Shown here one piece after another: positions 27,038-36,152 of a DNA stretch of 64,000 nt. Each line of letters opens with the position of its first letter. Position 1 is the stretch's first letter. The translations under genes were made by a program, and so were the position numbers. Location of the stretch: assembly GCF_018138715.1 (NCBI RefSeq), contig NZ_JAGSHX010000006.1:4588001-4652000 (forward strand), written 5' to 3'. This stretch comes from Streptomyces asiaticus (lineage in GTDB: Bacteria; Actinomycetota; Actinomycetes; Streptomycetales; Streptomycetaceae). Below the pieces are notes generated by a model, which had not been told where the DNA came from, ran no database searches, and saw only the letters and a program-made list of their open reading frames with translations.

Positions 27038-27727
27038 TTGGACGACGCCACCATCGGCGGAGCGAGCGACGGCGAGCTCCTCGCCCGGCACGTCGACGGC
27101 GACCCGGACGCCTTCAGCGAGATAGTGCGGCGCCACCGCGACAGACTCTGGGCGGTGGCGCTGCGCACCCTCGGCGACCGCGAAGAAGCGGCCGACGCGG
27201 TCCAGGACGCGCTCGTCTCCGCCTATCGCGCCGCCCACACGTTCCGGGGCCAGTCCGCCGTGACCACGTGGCTGCACCGCATCACGGTCAACGCCTGTCT
27301 GGACCGGGCCCGCAAGGCCGCCTCCCGTCGCACCTCCCCCGTCGACGACACCGAGCGGCTCGAGCAACTCCTGGAACCCCATGAGTCGGCCGCCGCCCCC
27401 GCCGAGCGCGGTGATCTCCACCGCGAACTGCTCCAGGCGTTGCGCACCCTCCCTCCCGAGCAGCGCGCGGCCCTGGTGCTGGTCGATATGCAGGGCTACC
27501 CCGTCGCGGAGGCGGCGAAGGTCCTGGACGTTCCCACCGGCACCGTGAAGAGCCGCTGCGCCCGGGGCCGCGCACGACTGCTGCCACTCCTCTCACATCT
27601 CCACCCCAGTGGGAGGGGTAGCTCACCCTCGGGCATGGGAAGGAACCGGACGCAGGGGACGTCCGTCCCACCGACGGCAGGACCGAACGACACAGATGCC
27701 GTGAAGGGCGGAGGTGGGCGAGCGTGA
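27038..27727 (+). CDS. sigM: ECF RNA polymerase sigma factor SigM
   Basis: 229 residues from a TTG at 27038 with GGGGAGGGG upstream. Region 2 (DAFSEIVRRHRDRLWAVALR, DREEAADAVQDALVSAYRAA, FRGQSAVTTWLHRITVNACLD) and region 4 (LPPEQRAALVLVDMQGYPVAEAA, TVKSRCARGRARL) are complete. The position after murJ and before an anti-sigma factor and trxBA matches the SigM locus of Streptomyces and mycobacteria. The stop overlaps the anti-sigma GTG by 4 bp, so they are translationally coupled. Confidence 0.92.
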   Translation: MDDATIGGASDGELLARHVDGDPDAFSEIVRRHRDRLWAVALRTLGDREEAADAVQDALVSAYRAAHTFRGQSAVTTWLHRITVNACLDRARKAASRRTSPVDDTERLEQLLEPHESAAAPAERGDLHRELLQALRTLPPEQRAALVLVDMQGYPVAEAAKVLDVPTGTVKSRCARGRARLLPLLSHLHPSGRGSSPSGMGRNRTQGTSVPPTAGPNDTDAVKGGGGRA

Positions 27728-28704
27728 CATCCTCGACGGACACGGAAGAGCACCCTGAAGTCGCGGAGATCTCCGCACTCACCGAGGGGCTGCTCTCTCC
27801 GTCCCGCGCCGTCGATGTGCGCACTCACCTCGCGAGCTGCGTGCTGTGTACGGACGTATGGGAGTCCCTGGACGAGATCCGCTCCCTGCTCGGGACGCTC
27901 CCAGGACCGGTAGGGATGCCCGCCGATGTCGCGAGCCGCATCGACGCGGCGCTGGCCGCCGAAGCGCTTCTCGACGCGACCGCCCCCGAGCGCGTGGGCG
28001 ATGTTTCACGTGAAACTCCGGATCCGGACGCCGCGCCCACGCCTGTTTCACGTGAAACGGCCGATGTCGCCTCCAGCGACCCCGACTCCGACACCGTGGA
28101 GCCCACGGCCAAGCCGTCCATCGCGGCGGACCGGCCCGCCGGGCGCCCGCGTGGGGCCACCGGGCCTGGACGAGGATCCACCGGGCCCAGCACCCGCCCC
28201 GGCCGCGCCCGCCGCTGGCGCAAGGCCGTCCTCGGCGGCGCATGCGCCGCCGCGGTGATCGGCATCGGATCCTTCTTCCTCCAGAGCGGCTCCTCCGGCG
28301 ATCACAACGACAGCGACCCCCAGGCGCACGCCAGCCAGAGCGCCACCGGGAAGTCCACCCTCTCCTCGGGCACGCTCAAGGACCGCGTGCACGAACTGCT
28401 CGCCGACCGGAAGTCCACCGCGTCGAACGGCGTCACCGGGCAGGGCAACTCACCCGATGTGCCACTGCGCGCCGACGACGACCCTCAGGTGCCCTCCTGC
28501 GTACAGAGCGGCACCGGTCGCAAGGAGCCGGCTCTCGCGGCGCAGCAGGACACCTACGACGGTCAGAGCGCCTATATCGTCGTCCTCCCGCACCCCTCCG
28601 ACAGCTCGCGCGTCGACGCCTTTGTGATCGACGCGTCCTGCGTCTCCGCGTCCCCGACGACTCCCGGGGAGCTCCTGGCGTCCCGGACCTACCCGCGGTA
28701 CTGA
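27724..28704 (+). CDS. Anti-sigma factor (zinc-finger type) cognate to SigM
   Basis: 326 residues, GTGA overlap with sigM. N-terminal cytoplasmic domain with HLASCVLCTDVW (HxxxCxxC, residues about 38-45) of the zinc-binding anti-sigma class; one span near AVLGGACAAAVIGIGSFFL; outer domain of about 150 residues with Cys residues. It holds SigM inactive; a redox or envelope signal is likely. Two perfect parS sites lie in the linker before the membrane span and are translated as VSRET, so part of the linker is dictated by centromere DNA. Confidence 0.87.
   Translation: MTSSTDTEEHPEVAEISALTEGLLSPSRAVDVRTHLASCVLCTDVWESLDEIRSLLGTLPGPVGMPADVASRIDAALAAEALLDATAPERVGDVSRETPDPDAAPTPVSRETADVASSDPDSDTVEPTAKPSIAADRPAGRPRGATGPGRGSTGPSTRPGRARRWRKAVLGGACAAAVIGIGSFFLQSGSSGDHNDSDPQAHASQSATGKSTLSSGTLKDRVHELLADRKSTASNGVTGQGNSPDVPLRADDDPQVPSCVQSGTGRKEPALAAQQDTYDGQSAYIVVLPHPSDSSRVDAFVIDASCVSASPTTPGELLASRTYPRY
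28003..28016. other. parS centromere site within the anti-sigma gene
   Basis: A perfect GTTTCACGTGAAAC, read in frame as VSRET. Confidence 0.95.
28045..28058. other. parS centromere site within the anti-sigma gene (second)
   Basis: A perfect GTTTCACGTGAAAC, 42 bp centre to centre from the previous site, the same spacing class as the pair at 18651 and 18694. Confidence 0.95.
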
Positions 28705-28741
28705 GGCACTCCGCACACCGGGGCCCTGCCTGACAGCGCTC

Positions 28742-28768
28742 GGGAATGCCTGACCCGTAGGATCCGTT
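28742..28768 (+). promoter_or_regulatory. SigR-dependent promoter of trxBA
   Basis: GGGAAT (28742-28747), 18 bp, GTT (28766-28768): exact match to the Streptomyces SigR consensus GGGAAT-N18-GTT, 88 bp before the trxB GTG. trxBA is the founding SigR target, induced by disulphide stress. Confidence 0.9.
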
Positions 28769-28856
28769 GGGTGGGGTGGCGGCGGAATTCCGGGGGGACC
28801 CGGAGCCGCTCGCCCAGTCAGCAGTCCGGCAGTCGGCAGAGACAAGGAAGACATCC

Positions 28857-29807
28857 GTGAGCGACGTCCGCAACGTGATCATCATCGGTTCCGGGCCCGC
28901 GGGCTATACGGCCGCGCTCTACACCGCCCGCGCTTCCTTGAAGCCGCTGGTCTTCGAAGGCTCCGTGACCGCGGGTGGTGCCCTGATGAACACCACCGAT
29001 GTGGAGAACTTCCCGGGCTTCCGGGACGGGATCATGGGCCCCGACCTGATGGACAACATGCGGGCCCAGGCCGAGCGCTTCGGCGCCGAGCTCGTTCCGG
29101 ACGACGTGACCGCGGTCGACCTCAGCGAGCAGATCAAGACCGTCACCGACTCCGCCGGTACGGTCCACCGGGCCAAGACCGTCATCGTGACCACCGGCTC
29201 TCAGCACCGCAAGCTGGGGCTGCCGCGCGAGGACGAGCTCTCCGGCCGCGGTGTCTCCTGGTGTGCCACCTGTGACGGGTTCTTCTTCAAGGACCAGGAC
29301 ATCGCCGTCATCGGCGGCGGTGACACGGCCCTGGAGGAGGCGACCTTCCTGTCGCGGTTCGCCAAGTCGGTCACGGTGGTCCACCGCCGGGACACCCTGC
29401 GCGCCAGCAAGGCGATGCAGGAGCGGGCCTTCGCCGACCCGAAGATCTCGTTCATCTGGGACAGCGTGGTCGAGGAGATCCACGGCGACGGCAAGCTTTC
29501 CGGCCTCACGATCCGCGACGTCAAGAAGAACGAGACCTCCGAGCTGCCGGTCACCGGACTGTTCATCGCGATCGGCCACGACCCGCGCACCGAGCTGTTC
29601 AAGGGCCAGCTGGGCCTGGACGACGACGGGTACCTGAAGGTGGACGCGCCCACCACCCGGACCAACCTGCCCGGTGTCTTCGCCGCCGGCGATGTCGTGG
29701 ACCACATCTACCGTCAGGCGATCACCGCGGCCGGCACCGGTTGCTCGGCGGCACTGGACGCCGAGCGGTACCTCGCCTCGCTGGGCCAGGGCGACGCCAC
29801 CGTCTGA
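28857..29807 (+). CDS. trxB: Thioredoxin reductase
   Basis: 316 residues from the GTG at 28857 (AAGGAAG upstream). Low-molecular-weight flavoenzyme: FAD motif [17 protein letters not shown], redox centre WCATCDGF near residues 136-139, NADPH motif [18 protein letters not shown], and the terminal FAD motif [10 protein letters not shown]. It reduces thioredoxin with NADPH. The trxA gene follows after 42 bp. Confidence 0.97.
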   Translation: MSDVRNVIIIGSGPAGYTAALYTARASLKPLVFEGSVTAGGALMNTTDVENFPGFRDGIMGPDLMDNMRAQAERFGAELVPDDVTAVDLSEQIKTVTDSAGTVHRAKTVIVTTGSQHRKLGLPREDELSGRGVSWCATCDGFFFKDQDIAVIGGGDTALEEATFLSRFAKSVTVVHRRDTLRASKAMQERAFADPKISFIWDSVVEEIHGDGKLSGLTIRDVKKNETSELPVTGLFIAIGHDPRTELFKGQLGLDDDGYLKVDAPTTRTNLPGVFAAGDVVDHIYRQAITAAGTGCSAALDAERYLASLGQGDATV

Positions 29808-29849
29808 CTCCGCTTCCCACCTCTGCACCAACTCACTAAGGAGATAGCC

Positions 29850-30179
29850 ATGGCCGGTGCCACGGTCACCGTGACGGACGCCGACTTCGAGGAGAAGGTC
29901 CTCAAGAGCGACAAGCCGGTACTCGTCGACTTCTGGGCCGCCTGGTGCGGTCCGTGCCGCCAGATCGCCCCCTCCCTGGAAGCCATCGCGGCCGAGCACC
30001 CCGACAAGATCGTCATCGCCAAGCTCAACATCGACGAGAACCCGGCGACGGCCGCCAAGTACGGCGTGATGTCCATCCCGACGCTCAACGTCTACCAGGG
30101 TGGCGAGGTCGCCAAGACCATCGTCGGCGCCAAGCCCAAGGCCGCCATCGAGCGCGACCTGGCCGACTTCATCGGCTGA
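29850..30179 (+). CDS. trxA: Thioredoxin
   Basis: 109 residues; classic FWAAWCGPCRQIAPSLE with the CGPC pair near residues 32-35 and cis-Pro loop SIPTLNVYQGG. CTAAGGAGATAG precedes the ATG. It is the partner of TrxB and ends at a strong hairpin terminator. It differs from the WCPPC thioredoxin at 1185. Confidence 0.97.
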   Translation: MAGATVTVTDADFEEKVLKSDKPVLVDFWAAWCGPCRQIAPSLEAIAAEHPDKIVIAKLNIDENPATAAKYGVMSIPTLNVYQGGEVAKTIVGAKPKAAIERDLADFIG

Positions 30180-30201
30180 GCACGCCACGCGTCGCCCTCA
30201 T

Positions 30202-30238
30202 ACACGAAGGGGCTGCCCATCGGGCAGCCCCTTCGTGT
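30202..30238 (+). terminator. Terminator after trxA, abutting a parS-like site
   Basis: A perfect 17-bp stem (ACACGAAGGGGCTGCCC and complement) with a 3-nt loop, followed by GTTT. The last 2 bp of the stem overlap the parS-like site. Confidence 0.9.
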
Positions 30239-30250
30239 TTCACGTGGAAC
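30237..30250. other. parS-like site with one mismatch
   Basis: GTTTCACGTGGAAC differs from the consensus at one base. Such single-mismatch sites are accepted by ParB in Streptomyces. Confidence 0.8.
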
Positions 30251-30252
30251 CG

Positions 30253-30870
30253 CTACAGCGGCCGAAGCGCGGGCTCCTTCTGGACGGCGCCGAGCAGCCG
30301 GTCCAGCGCCAGCTCGACATCCTCCTTCCAGGAGATCGTCGTCCTCAGCTCCAGCCTCAGCCGGGGGTAGCGCGGATGCGGCCGTACGGTCTTGAAGCCC
30401 ACGGCCAGCAGATGATCGGCGGGCAGCACACACGCCGGTTCCTTCCAGGTGGCGTCCCCGAACGCCTCCACCGCCTTGAACCCCCGGCGGATCAGATCCT
30501 TGGCGACGGTCTGCACCATCACCCGGCCCAGCCCCTGCCCCTGGTATCCGGGCATCAGCCATGCCGTCATCAGCTGGACGGCATCCGCCGCGACCGGACT
30601 GGTCGGGAAGGCCGTGGAGCGCGGCACATACGCCGGAGGCGCGTACAGCACAAAGCCCACCGGGACCTCATCGACATAGACCACCCGGCCGCAGGAACCC
30701 CACTCCAGCAGCACGGCGGAGATCCATGCCTCTTTCTCCAGCTCCGGCCGGCCGGCCCTTACGGCTGCTTCGCCGCTGACCGGATCGAGCTCCCAGAAGA
30801 CACAGGCGCGGCAGCGCTTGGGGATGTCCGGGAGGTTGTCCAGCGTGAGCGGTACGAGCCGACGCCCCAT
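30253..30870 (-). CDS. GNAT family N-acetyltransferase
   Basis: 205 residues, MGRRLVPLTLDNLPDIPKR. The acetyl-CoA loop is MPGYQGQGLGRVMVQTVAKDL (Q/RxxGxG/A type), and VYVDEVPVGFVLYAPP fits the preceding strands. A CxxC pair (KRCRACVFWE) near residue 20 is a feature of this conserved actinobacterial subgroup next to parB. GAAGGA lies upstream of the ATG. It is convergent with trxA. The substrate is unknown. Confidence 0.85.
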   Translation of the reverse strand: MGRRLVPLTLDNLPDIPKRCRACVFWELDPVSGEAAVRAGRPELEKEAWISAVLLEWGSCGRVVYVDEVPVGFVLYAPPAYVPRSTAFPTSPVAADAVQLMTAWLMPGYQGQGLGRVMVQTVAKDLIRRGFKAVEAFGDATWKEPACVLPADHLLAVGFKTVRPHPRYPRLRLELRTTISWKEDVELALDRLLGAVQKEPALRPL

Positions 30871-31016
30871 GAAGCCAGTCCTTCACTTCCGTGGCCAGCC
30901 GCGCCACGGGCGGCTGACAGCGCACTACGCTCCCTGAGCAGACTGCCGACGAAACCGCCGACAGCCCCCAGGCCCAATCCTGTGGCCAACAGTCCGGTGC
31001 GGCTCACCGATCGCAT
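30759..31016 (-). CDS. Possible small membrane protein overlapping the GNAT gene (doubtful)
   Basis: An 85-residue frame, MRSVSRTGLLATGLGLGAVGG, with one hydrophobic N-terminal segment and GTGGAGGGCAGG upstream of the ATG at a usable distance. It overlaps the GNAT coding sequence by 112 bp in another frame, which argues against a full-length product. No similarity recognised. It is the only candidate in the 30871-31196 gap. Confidence 0.25.
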   Translation of the reverse strand: MRSVSRTGLLATGLGLGAVGGFVGSLLRERSALSAARGAAGHGSEGLASWGVGSYRSRWTTSRTSPSAAAPVSSGSSIRSAAKQP

Positions 31017-31196
31017 GGCCCTGCCCTCCACATGCGGCGCCTCCACATGGATCCGCCCTACCTGATCGCATCGTATCCGTGCCGAGATTGCACCGATACC
31101 GCCCTTGAGCAAACAGCGGGTCGCGTCCCGACCATGTCGGAACGCGACCCGCCCCGCGCTGCCCTGCCGTACGGCATGAACCGCACGGGCAGCGCC

Positions 31197-32348
31197 TCAC
31201 TCGTCCTCGTCCTCCGCTCCGCCCTCGGATGAGAGCGGCTGCTCCAGCACCGGCCCCTCACCGGGGGCCAGCGAGCCGAGGATCCGCTCGAGATCCTCTA
31301 TTGAGGCGAACTCGACGACGATCTTTCCCTTCTTCTGGCCGAGGTCGACCTTCACCCGCGTCTCGAACCGATCGGAGAGACGTGAGGCCAGATCCGTGAG
31401 CGCGGGGGACACCCTCGCACCCGCCCTCGGGCTCTTGGGCTTGGTCGTGCCGCCCGAGCGCGATCCCATCAGGGTGACGATCTCCTCCACCGCACGCACC
31501 GAGAGCCCCTCGGCGACGATGCGATGGGCCAGCCGGTCCTGCTCCTCCGGGTCGTCCACGGAGAGCAGCGCCCGGGCATGGCCCGCGGAGAGAACCCCGG
31601 CCGCCACCCTGCGCTGGACGGACGGGGAGAGCTTCAGCAGCCGCAGCGTATTGGAGACCTGCGGGCGCGAGCGCCCGATGCGGTCGGCCAGCTCGTCATG
31701 CGTGCAGTTGAAGTCCTTCAGCAGCTGGTCGTACGCCGCCGCCTCTTCCAGCGGGTTCAGCTGGGCCCGGTGGAGGTTCTCCAGCAGCGCGTCCAGGAGG
31801 AGTTTCTCGTCATCGGTGGCCCGGACGATCGCGGGGATCTTCTCCAGACCGGCCTCACGACAGGCCCGCCAGCGCCGCTCGCCCATGATGAGCTCATAGC
31901 GCTCCGACGCCAACTGCCGTACGACGACGGGCTGGAGGAGACCGACCTCCTGGATCGAGGTGACCAGTTCGGCCAGCGCGTCCTCGTCGAAGACCTCACG
32001 GGGCTGCCGCGGGTTGGGGGTGATGAAGTCCAGCGGCAGCTCGGCGAAGTGAGCCCCGGCCACCTCCTCCGGCATCTCCTCCGGGGCGACGGCCTCGGGC
32101 TCCTGCTCCCGCGGCGCGGGCTCGGTTTCCTGTGGAACGGTCTGCGTGGCCAGTCCGGTCACCTTGGCCGCCGCCACTCCGCGCTCCTGGGTGAGCACCG
32201 GGACCGCGGTCGGTGAGGTGGTGGCCCCGGTCGTCGTGACCGTTCCCGTTCCCGCCCCCGCCGAGGACGCGGCGTTGTCCGCCCCCTTCGGCGCGGGAGG
32301 GATCAGGGCACCGAGCCCACGGCCCAGTCCTCTGCGTCGCTCACTCAC
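31197..32348 (-). CDS. parB: Chromosome partitioning protein ParB
   Basis: 383 residues, starting [16 protein letters not shown], the conserved ParA-stimulating N-terminus. A variable linker precedes the CTP-binding/DNA-loading domain ([41 protein letters not shown]), the helix-turn-helix ([24 protein letters not shown]) and a C-terminal dimer domain. It binds the parS sites listed here and spreads as a clamp. The GTG start overlaps the parA stop codon (GTGA), so they are coupled. Confidence 0.97.
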   Translation of the reverse strand: MSERRRGLGRGLGALIPPAPKGADNAASSAGAGTGTVTTTGATTSPTAVPVLTQERGVAAAKVTGLATQTVPQETEPAPREQEPEAVAPEEMPEEVAGAHFAELPLDFITPNPRQPREVFDEDALAELVTSIQEVGLLQPVVVRQLASERYELIMGERRWRACREAGLEKIPAIVRATDDEKLLLDALLENLHRAQLNPLEEAAAYDQLLKDFNCTHDELADRIGRSRPQVSNTLRLLKLSPSVQRRVAAGVLSAGHARALLSVDDPEEQDRLAHRIVAEGLSVRAVEEIVTLMGSRSGGTTKPKSPRAGARVSPALTDLASRLSDRFETRVKVDLGQKKGKIVVEFASIEDLERILGSLAPGEGPVLEQPLSSEGGAEDEDE

Positions 32349-33430
32349 TGAATCCCCTCCTGCATGCTGCTGTGCTGGTCGTGCTGGCTGAGCTCGGGCA
32401 AGGCATGGGCGTGCTCTTCGTAGTGCACGCCGACACCTCTGAGGGCGATCTCGCGGGCCGCCTCCAGATAGGAGAGCGCCCCGCTTGACCCCGGGTCATA
32501 GGTGAGGACGGTCTGCCCATAACTGGGCGCCTCGGAGATGCGCACCGATCGGGGAATGCTCGTCCGGAGCACCTCACCGCCGAAGTGGCTCCGCACCTCG
32601 TCGGCGACCTGGGAGGCCAGCCGGGTGCGACCGTCGTACATGGTGAGAAGGATCGTCGAGACATGGAGCTTGGGGTTGAGATGGCCCCGCACCAGATCCA
32701 CATTCCGCAGCAGCTGCCCCAGCCCCTCCAGCGCGTAGTACTCGCACTGGATCGGGATCAGCACTTCCGCGCCGGCCACCAGCGCATTGACCGTCAGCAG
32801 GCCCAGCGAGGGCGGGCAGTCGATGAGGATGTAGTCCAGCGGCTGCTCATACGCCTCGATGGCCCGCTCAAGTCGGCTCTCCCTGGCCACCAGGGAGACC
32901 AGCTCGATCTCGGCGCCGGCGAGATCGATCGTGGCCGGAGCACAGAAGAGTCCCTCCACATCCGGGACCGGCTGCACCACATCGGACAACGGCTTGCTGT
33001 CCACCAGCACGTCATAGATCGATGGAACCTCGGCATGGTGGTCGATCCCCAGCGCCGTCGAGGCATTGCCCTGTGGGTCGAGATCGATAACCAGCACGCG
33101 ACCACCGTGCAGGGCGAGCGAGGCGGCCAGATTGACCGTGGTCGTGGTCTTCCCGACCCCGCCCTTCTGGTTGGCGACCACCATCACCCGGGTCTGCTCC
33201 GGCCGGGGCAGCCCCTCACCGGCGCGGCCCAGGGCTTCGACCGCCAGCTGAGCGGCGCGGCCGATAGGGGTGTCGTCCATCGGAGGCGGCGTTTCACGTG
33301 AAACATCCTCCCCCGGCGATTCGGTACGGGGGCCGGGGACCGGATCGGTCATCGGCCCCGCGATGTTGGCGTCGGACCGCAAGGATTCACTCTCCTCGAC
33401 ATCAGGCTCGCAATAAGCAGAGCCTGCCAT
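32345..33430 (-). CDS. parA: Chromosome partitioning ATPase ParA
   Basis: About 361 residues from the ATG at 33430 ([16 protein letters not shown]). Deviant Walker [19 protein letters not shown], Walker A' [14 protein letters not shown], Walker [15 protein letters not shown]. Drives ParB-oriC movement, in Streptomyces especially during sporulation. The frame stays open to a GTG at 33574 inside the upstream parS, which would give an N-terminus VFHVKRRS; the ATG at 33280 ([10 protein letters not shown]) is a third candidate close to the ATPase core. A parS inside the N-terminal extension reads DVSRET. Confidence 0.95.
   Translation of the reverse strand: MAGSAYCEPDVEESESLRSDANIAGPMTDPVPGPRTESPGEDVSRETPPPMDDTPIGRAAQLAVEALGRAGEGLPRPEQTRVMVVANQKGGVGKTTTTVNLAASLALHGGRVLVIDLDPQGNASTALGIDHHAEVPSIYDVLVDSKPLSDVVQPVPDVEGLFCAPATIDLAGAEIELVSLVARESRLERAIEAYEQPLDYILIDCPPSLGLLTVNALVAGAEVLIPIQCEYYALEGLGQLLRNVDLVRGHLNPKLHVSTILLTMYDGRTRLASQVADEVRSHFGGEVLRTSIPRSVRISEAPSYGQTVLTYDPGSSGALSYLEAAREIALRGVGVHYEEHAHALPELSQHDQHSSMQEGIQ
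33291..33304. other. parS centromere site within parA
   Basis: A perfect GTTTCACGTGAAAC in the N-terminal part of parA, read on the reverse strand as VSRET. Confidence 0.95.
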
Positions 33431-33558
33431 GCTTTTGGGGTCGTGAACCAGCGAGGCCTGTTCTCCTGTGGATGAATCCACGTTGATACGGGGTCGGCGG
33501 TCGCGGGGCAAGGCCGCCGCGCGACCGCGACTGATGATTCCATGCAGCAGGGAGCGAC

Positions 33559-33572
33559 GTTTCACGTGAAAC
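33559..33572. other. parS centromere site upstream of parA
   Basis: A perfect GTTTCACGTGAAAC between rsmG and parA, overlapping the possible GTG start of a longer ParA. ParB bound here could repress the operon. Confidence 0.95.
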
Positions 33573-33656
33573 ACGATGCACGGGAGGCCTCGTCAATGGG
33601 TCACGACACTCCGGTATGTGTAGTTTTGCCAGCTTGTATGGAGCAATGCTCCTGAT

Positions 33657-34370
33657 TCAGGGACGACGGCGCGGTGACCGGCGAGCCGCCTTGGCCCGCT
33701 TCGCCGCGAAGCGCACACCCCCGGGACTCTCCCCGACCTCGACCCGCACCACCGTGGACGGCGGGTCCACCACTCCCTCGCCGACATGCAGCACCGAGGT
33801 TCCCACCACGCCCAGCTTGCCCAGCGCGGCCCGGGCCTGCTTCAGCTCCTCCTCGGCGGTATCGCCCTTCAGCAGCAGCATCTCGCCGTACGGGCGCAGC
33901 AGCGGAACTCCCCAGCCGGCCAGCCGGTCCAGCGGGGCCACCGCCCGAGCCGTCACCACATGCATCGGGGTCAGCTTGCCGAGGACCTCCTCGGCCCGGC
34001 CACGCACCACCGTCACATGCTCCAGTCCCAGCAGCTCCACCACTTCCCGCAGAAAGTTGGTCCGCCGCAGCAGGGGCTCCAGCAGCGTGATCCGGAGATC
34101 GGGACGGGTCAGAGCGAGCGGGATACCGGGGAGCCCGGCGCCCGAGCCCACATCGCAGACGGTGACGCCCTCGGGCACCACTTCGGAGAGCACGGCACAG
34201 TTCAGCAGATGCCGCTCCCACAGCCGCGGCACCTCACGCGGGCCGATCAGCCCACGGGTCACGCCCACATCGGCCAGCAGCTCGCCGTAGCGGACAGCCT
34301 CCGGGAAACGGTCACCGAATACGTCCCTTGCCTCGGGGGGCGCCGGGGGGAGCTCCGCTGCTTCCGTCAC
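33657..34370 (-). CDS. rsmG: 16S rRNA (guanine-N7)-methyltransferase RsmG
   Basis: 237 residues; class I SAM-methyltransferase with VCDVGSGAGLPGIPLALTRPD (motif I) and ITLLEPLLRRTNFLREVVELL, plus the RsmG-specific RHLLNCAVL. It methylates G527 of 16S rRNA; loss gives low-level streptomycin resistance and raised antibiotic production in Streptomyces. The tail is Lys/Arg-rich. GTG start with GAAGGACGG upstream. A hairpin separates it from jag, so it may have its own promoter. Confidence 0.96.
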   Translation of the reverse strand: MTEAAELPPAPPEARDVFGDRFPEAVRYGELLADVGVTRGLIGPREVPRLWERHLLNCAVLSEVVPEGVTVCDVGSGAGLPGIPLALTRPDLRITLLEPLLRRTNFLREVVELLGLEHVTVVRGRAEEVLGKLTPMHVVTARAVAPLDRLAGWGVPLLRPYGEMLLLKGDTAEEELKQARAALGKLGVVGTSVLHVGEGVVDPPSTVVRVEVGESPGGVRFAAKRAKAARRSPRRRP

Positions 34371-34429
34371 GGGGACCGTCCTTCCGTACCGAACACTCTG
34401 CTGAACGATGATGTAAGGCTGACAAGATT

Positions 34430-34457
34430 CGGCCCCGTCTGCGTGCAGACGGGGCCG
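34430..34457 (-). terminator. Hairpin between khpB and rsmG
   Basis: A perfect 13-bp stem CGGCCCCGTCTGC with a 2-nt loop, 25 bp past the khpB stop on the reverse strand. Possible terminator or attenuator. Confidence 0.65.
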
Positions 34458-34481
34458 TGTGGATCACGAGGCGGAACCGCT

Positions 34482-34991
34482 TCAGACCGGAAGCACGACC
34501 ACGCAGCGCTGGGGCTCCTCGCCCTCGGACTCGCTGCGCAGACCGGCAGCGGCCACCGCGTCGTGCACCACCTTCCGCTCGAAGGGCGTCATCGCCTTGA
34601 GCTTCACCGGCTGCCCGGTGCCCTTCGCCTCCTCGGCCGCCTTGGTGCCCAGCTCGGTGAGCTCGGCACGCTTACGGGCCCGGTATCCGGCGATGTCGAG
34701 CATCAGCCGACTGCGGTCGCCGGTCTCCCGGTGCACCGCGAGGCGGGTCAGCTCCTGAAGGGCCTCCAGCACCTCGCCATCGCGGCCGACCAGCTTCTGG
34801 AGATCACGGCTGGTCGAGTCGCTGATGATCGACACCGCTGCGCGATCGGCCTCGACGTCCATGTCGATGTCGCCGTCGAGGTCCGCGATGTCCAGCAGCC
34901 CCTCGAGGTAGTCGGCCGCGATCTCCCCTTCCTGCTCAAGGCGGGTCAGGGTGTCGACACCCTCGGCTGCCGGGGTGGTGCCTTCCGTCAC
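34482..34991 (-). CDS. khpB: RNA-binding protein KhpB (Jag), KH and R3H domains
   Basis: 169 residues. KH domain at residues about 45-100 (VSIISDSTSRDLQKLVGRDGEVLEAL) and R3H at about 115-155 (KLKAMTPFERKVVHDAV). The N-terminal Jag_N domain of firmicute proteins is missing, as usual in actinobacteria; instead there is an acidic segment. It forms a complex with KhpA and binds many RNAs. 15 bp after yidC. Confidence 0.94.
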   Translation of the reverse strand: MTEGTTPAAEGVDTLTRLEQEGEIAADYLEGLLDIADLDGDIDMDVEADRAAVSIISDSTSRDLQKLVGRDGEVLEALQELTRLAVHRETGDRSRLMLDIAGYRARKRAELTELGTKAAEEAKGTGQPVKLKAMTPFERKVVHDAVAAAGLRSESEGEEPQRCVVVLPV

Positions 34992-35006
34992 GGATGGACT
35001 CCTTCG

Positions 35007-36149
35007 TTACTTCTTGGACGGGTGCTTGGGGCGCTGCTGGCCCTTGCGCTGGCCGGACTTCGAGCCACGGGAGGACCCGGAAGCCGAGCCGCCGCCGGCC
35101 GGCTTGCCGCCCTGCGCGCCCTTCTTCTGCGCCGGGCCCTGCTTCTCGGCGGGCTTGTCCTCGGTGGACTTCTCCAAGGAGGCCGAGGAGGCCGGCTGCG
35201 AGCTGGCCCTGCTGTGGCCGGTCGTGGAGCGCTGCGCCTTGGTCTGGCGCTTGGGCTGCTGACGGTTGGCACGCGCCGTCTCGGCCGCCTCCTTCGCGGC
35301 GACCTCGGCCGGCTCCTCCTTCAGCTTGCCGCTGGCCCGCAGCCGCTCCTGACGGGCCTTGAAGGCCACACTGCCCGGGGTCGGGTTCCGGCGGATGACG
35401 AACATCTGCTGGCCCATGGTCCAGACGTTGGTGGTCAGCCAGTAGACGAGGACACCGACGGGGAAGTTGATGCCGAAGACGGCGAACATGATCGGGAAGA
35501 CGTACATCAGCATCTTCTGCTGCTGCATGAACGGCGTCTTCACCGTGAGGTCGACGTTCTTGGTCATCAGCTGGCGCTGGGTGAAGAACTGCGAGGCCGA
35601 CATCAGGACGATCATGGTGATCGTCACGATGCGGACGTCGGTCAGCGAGGCGCCGAGGGATTCGACCTTCGAGGCCGAGTCCATGAACTTCACCGACAGC
35701 GGAGCGCCGAAGATGTGGGCGTTACGGGCGCTGTCCAGCAGCGACTGGTCGATGACACCGACCGTCCTGTTGTTCGCGATGTGGTTGAGCACCTGGTACA
35801 GCGAGATGAAGAACGGCGACTGCGCGAGGATCGGCAGACAGCTCGAGAGCGGGTTGGTACCCGTCTCCTTGTAGAGCTTCATCATCTCTTCGGACTGGCG
35901 CTGCTTGTCGCTCTTGTAGCGCTCCTGGATCGCCTTCATCCTGGGCTGGAGCGCCTGCATGTTCCGCGTCGACTTGATCTGCTTCACGAACAGCGGGATC
36001 AGGCAGATCCGGATCAGCACCACCAGCGAAACGATGGACAGACCCCACGCCCAGCCACTGTCCCGATCGAAGATCAAGCTGTAGAACGAGTGGAACTGGA
36101 CGATGATCCAGGAAACTACGTCATAAAGAGGACCGAGGATCGTGTCCAC
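35007..36149 (-). CDS. yidC: Membrane protein insertase YidC
   Basis: 380 residues from a GTG with AAGGAG upstream. Five-span Oxa1 core: first span [22 protein letters not shown] and [20 protein letters not shown] near residues 170-265, with the hydrophilic-groove Arg ([15 protein letters not shown]). The C-terminus is a basic Lys/Arg/Gln tail of about 100 residues ([28 protein letters not shown]) that can contact ribosomes. Inserts membrane proteins with or without SecYEG. Confidence 0.96.
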   Translation of the reverse strand: MDTILGPLYDVVSWIIVQFHSFYSLIFDRDSGWAWGLSIVSLVVLIRICLIPLFVKQIKSTRNMQALQPRMKAIQERYKSDKQRQSEEMMKLYKETGTNPLSSCLPILAQSPFFISLYQVLNHIANNRTVGVIDQSLLDSARNAHIFGAPLSVKFMDSASKVESLGASLTDVRIVTITMIVLMSASQFFTQRQLMTKNVDLTVKTPFMQQQKMLMYVFPIMFAVFGINFPVGVLVYWLTTNVWTMGQQMFVIRRNPTPGSVAFKARQERLRASGKLKEEPAEVAAKEAAETARANRQQPKRQTKAQRSTTGHSRASSQPASSASLEKSTEDKPAEKQGPAQKKGAQGGKPAGGGSASGSSRGSKSGQRKGQQRPKHPSKK

Positions 36150-36152
36150 GAA

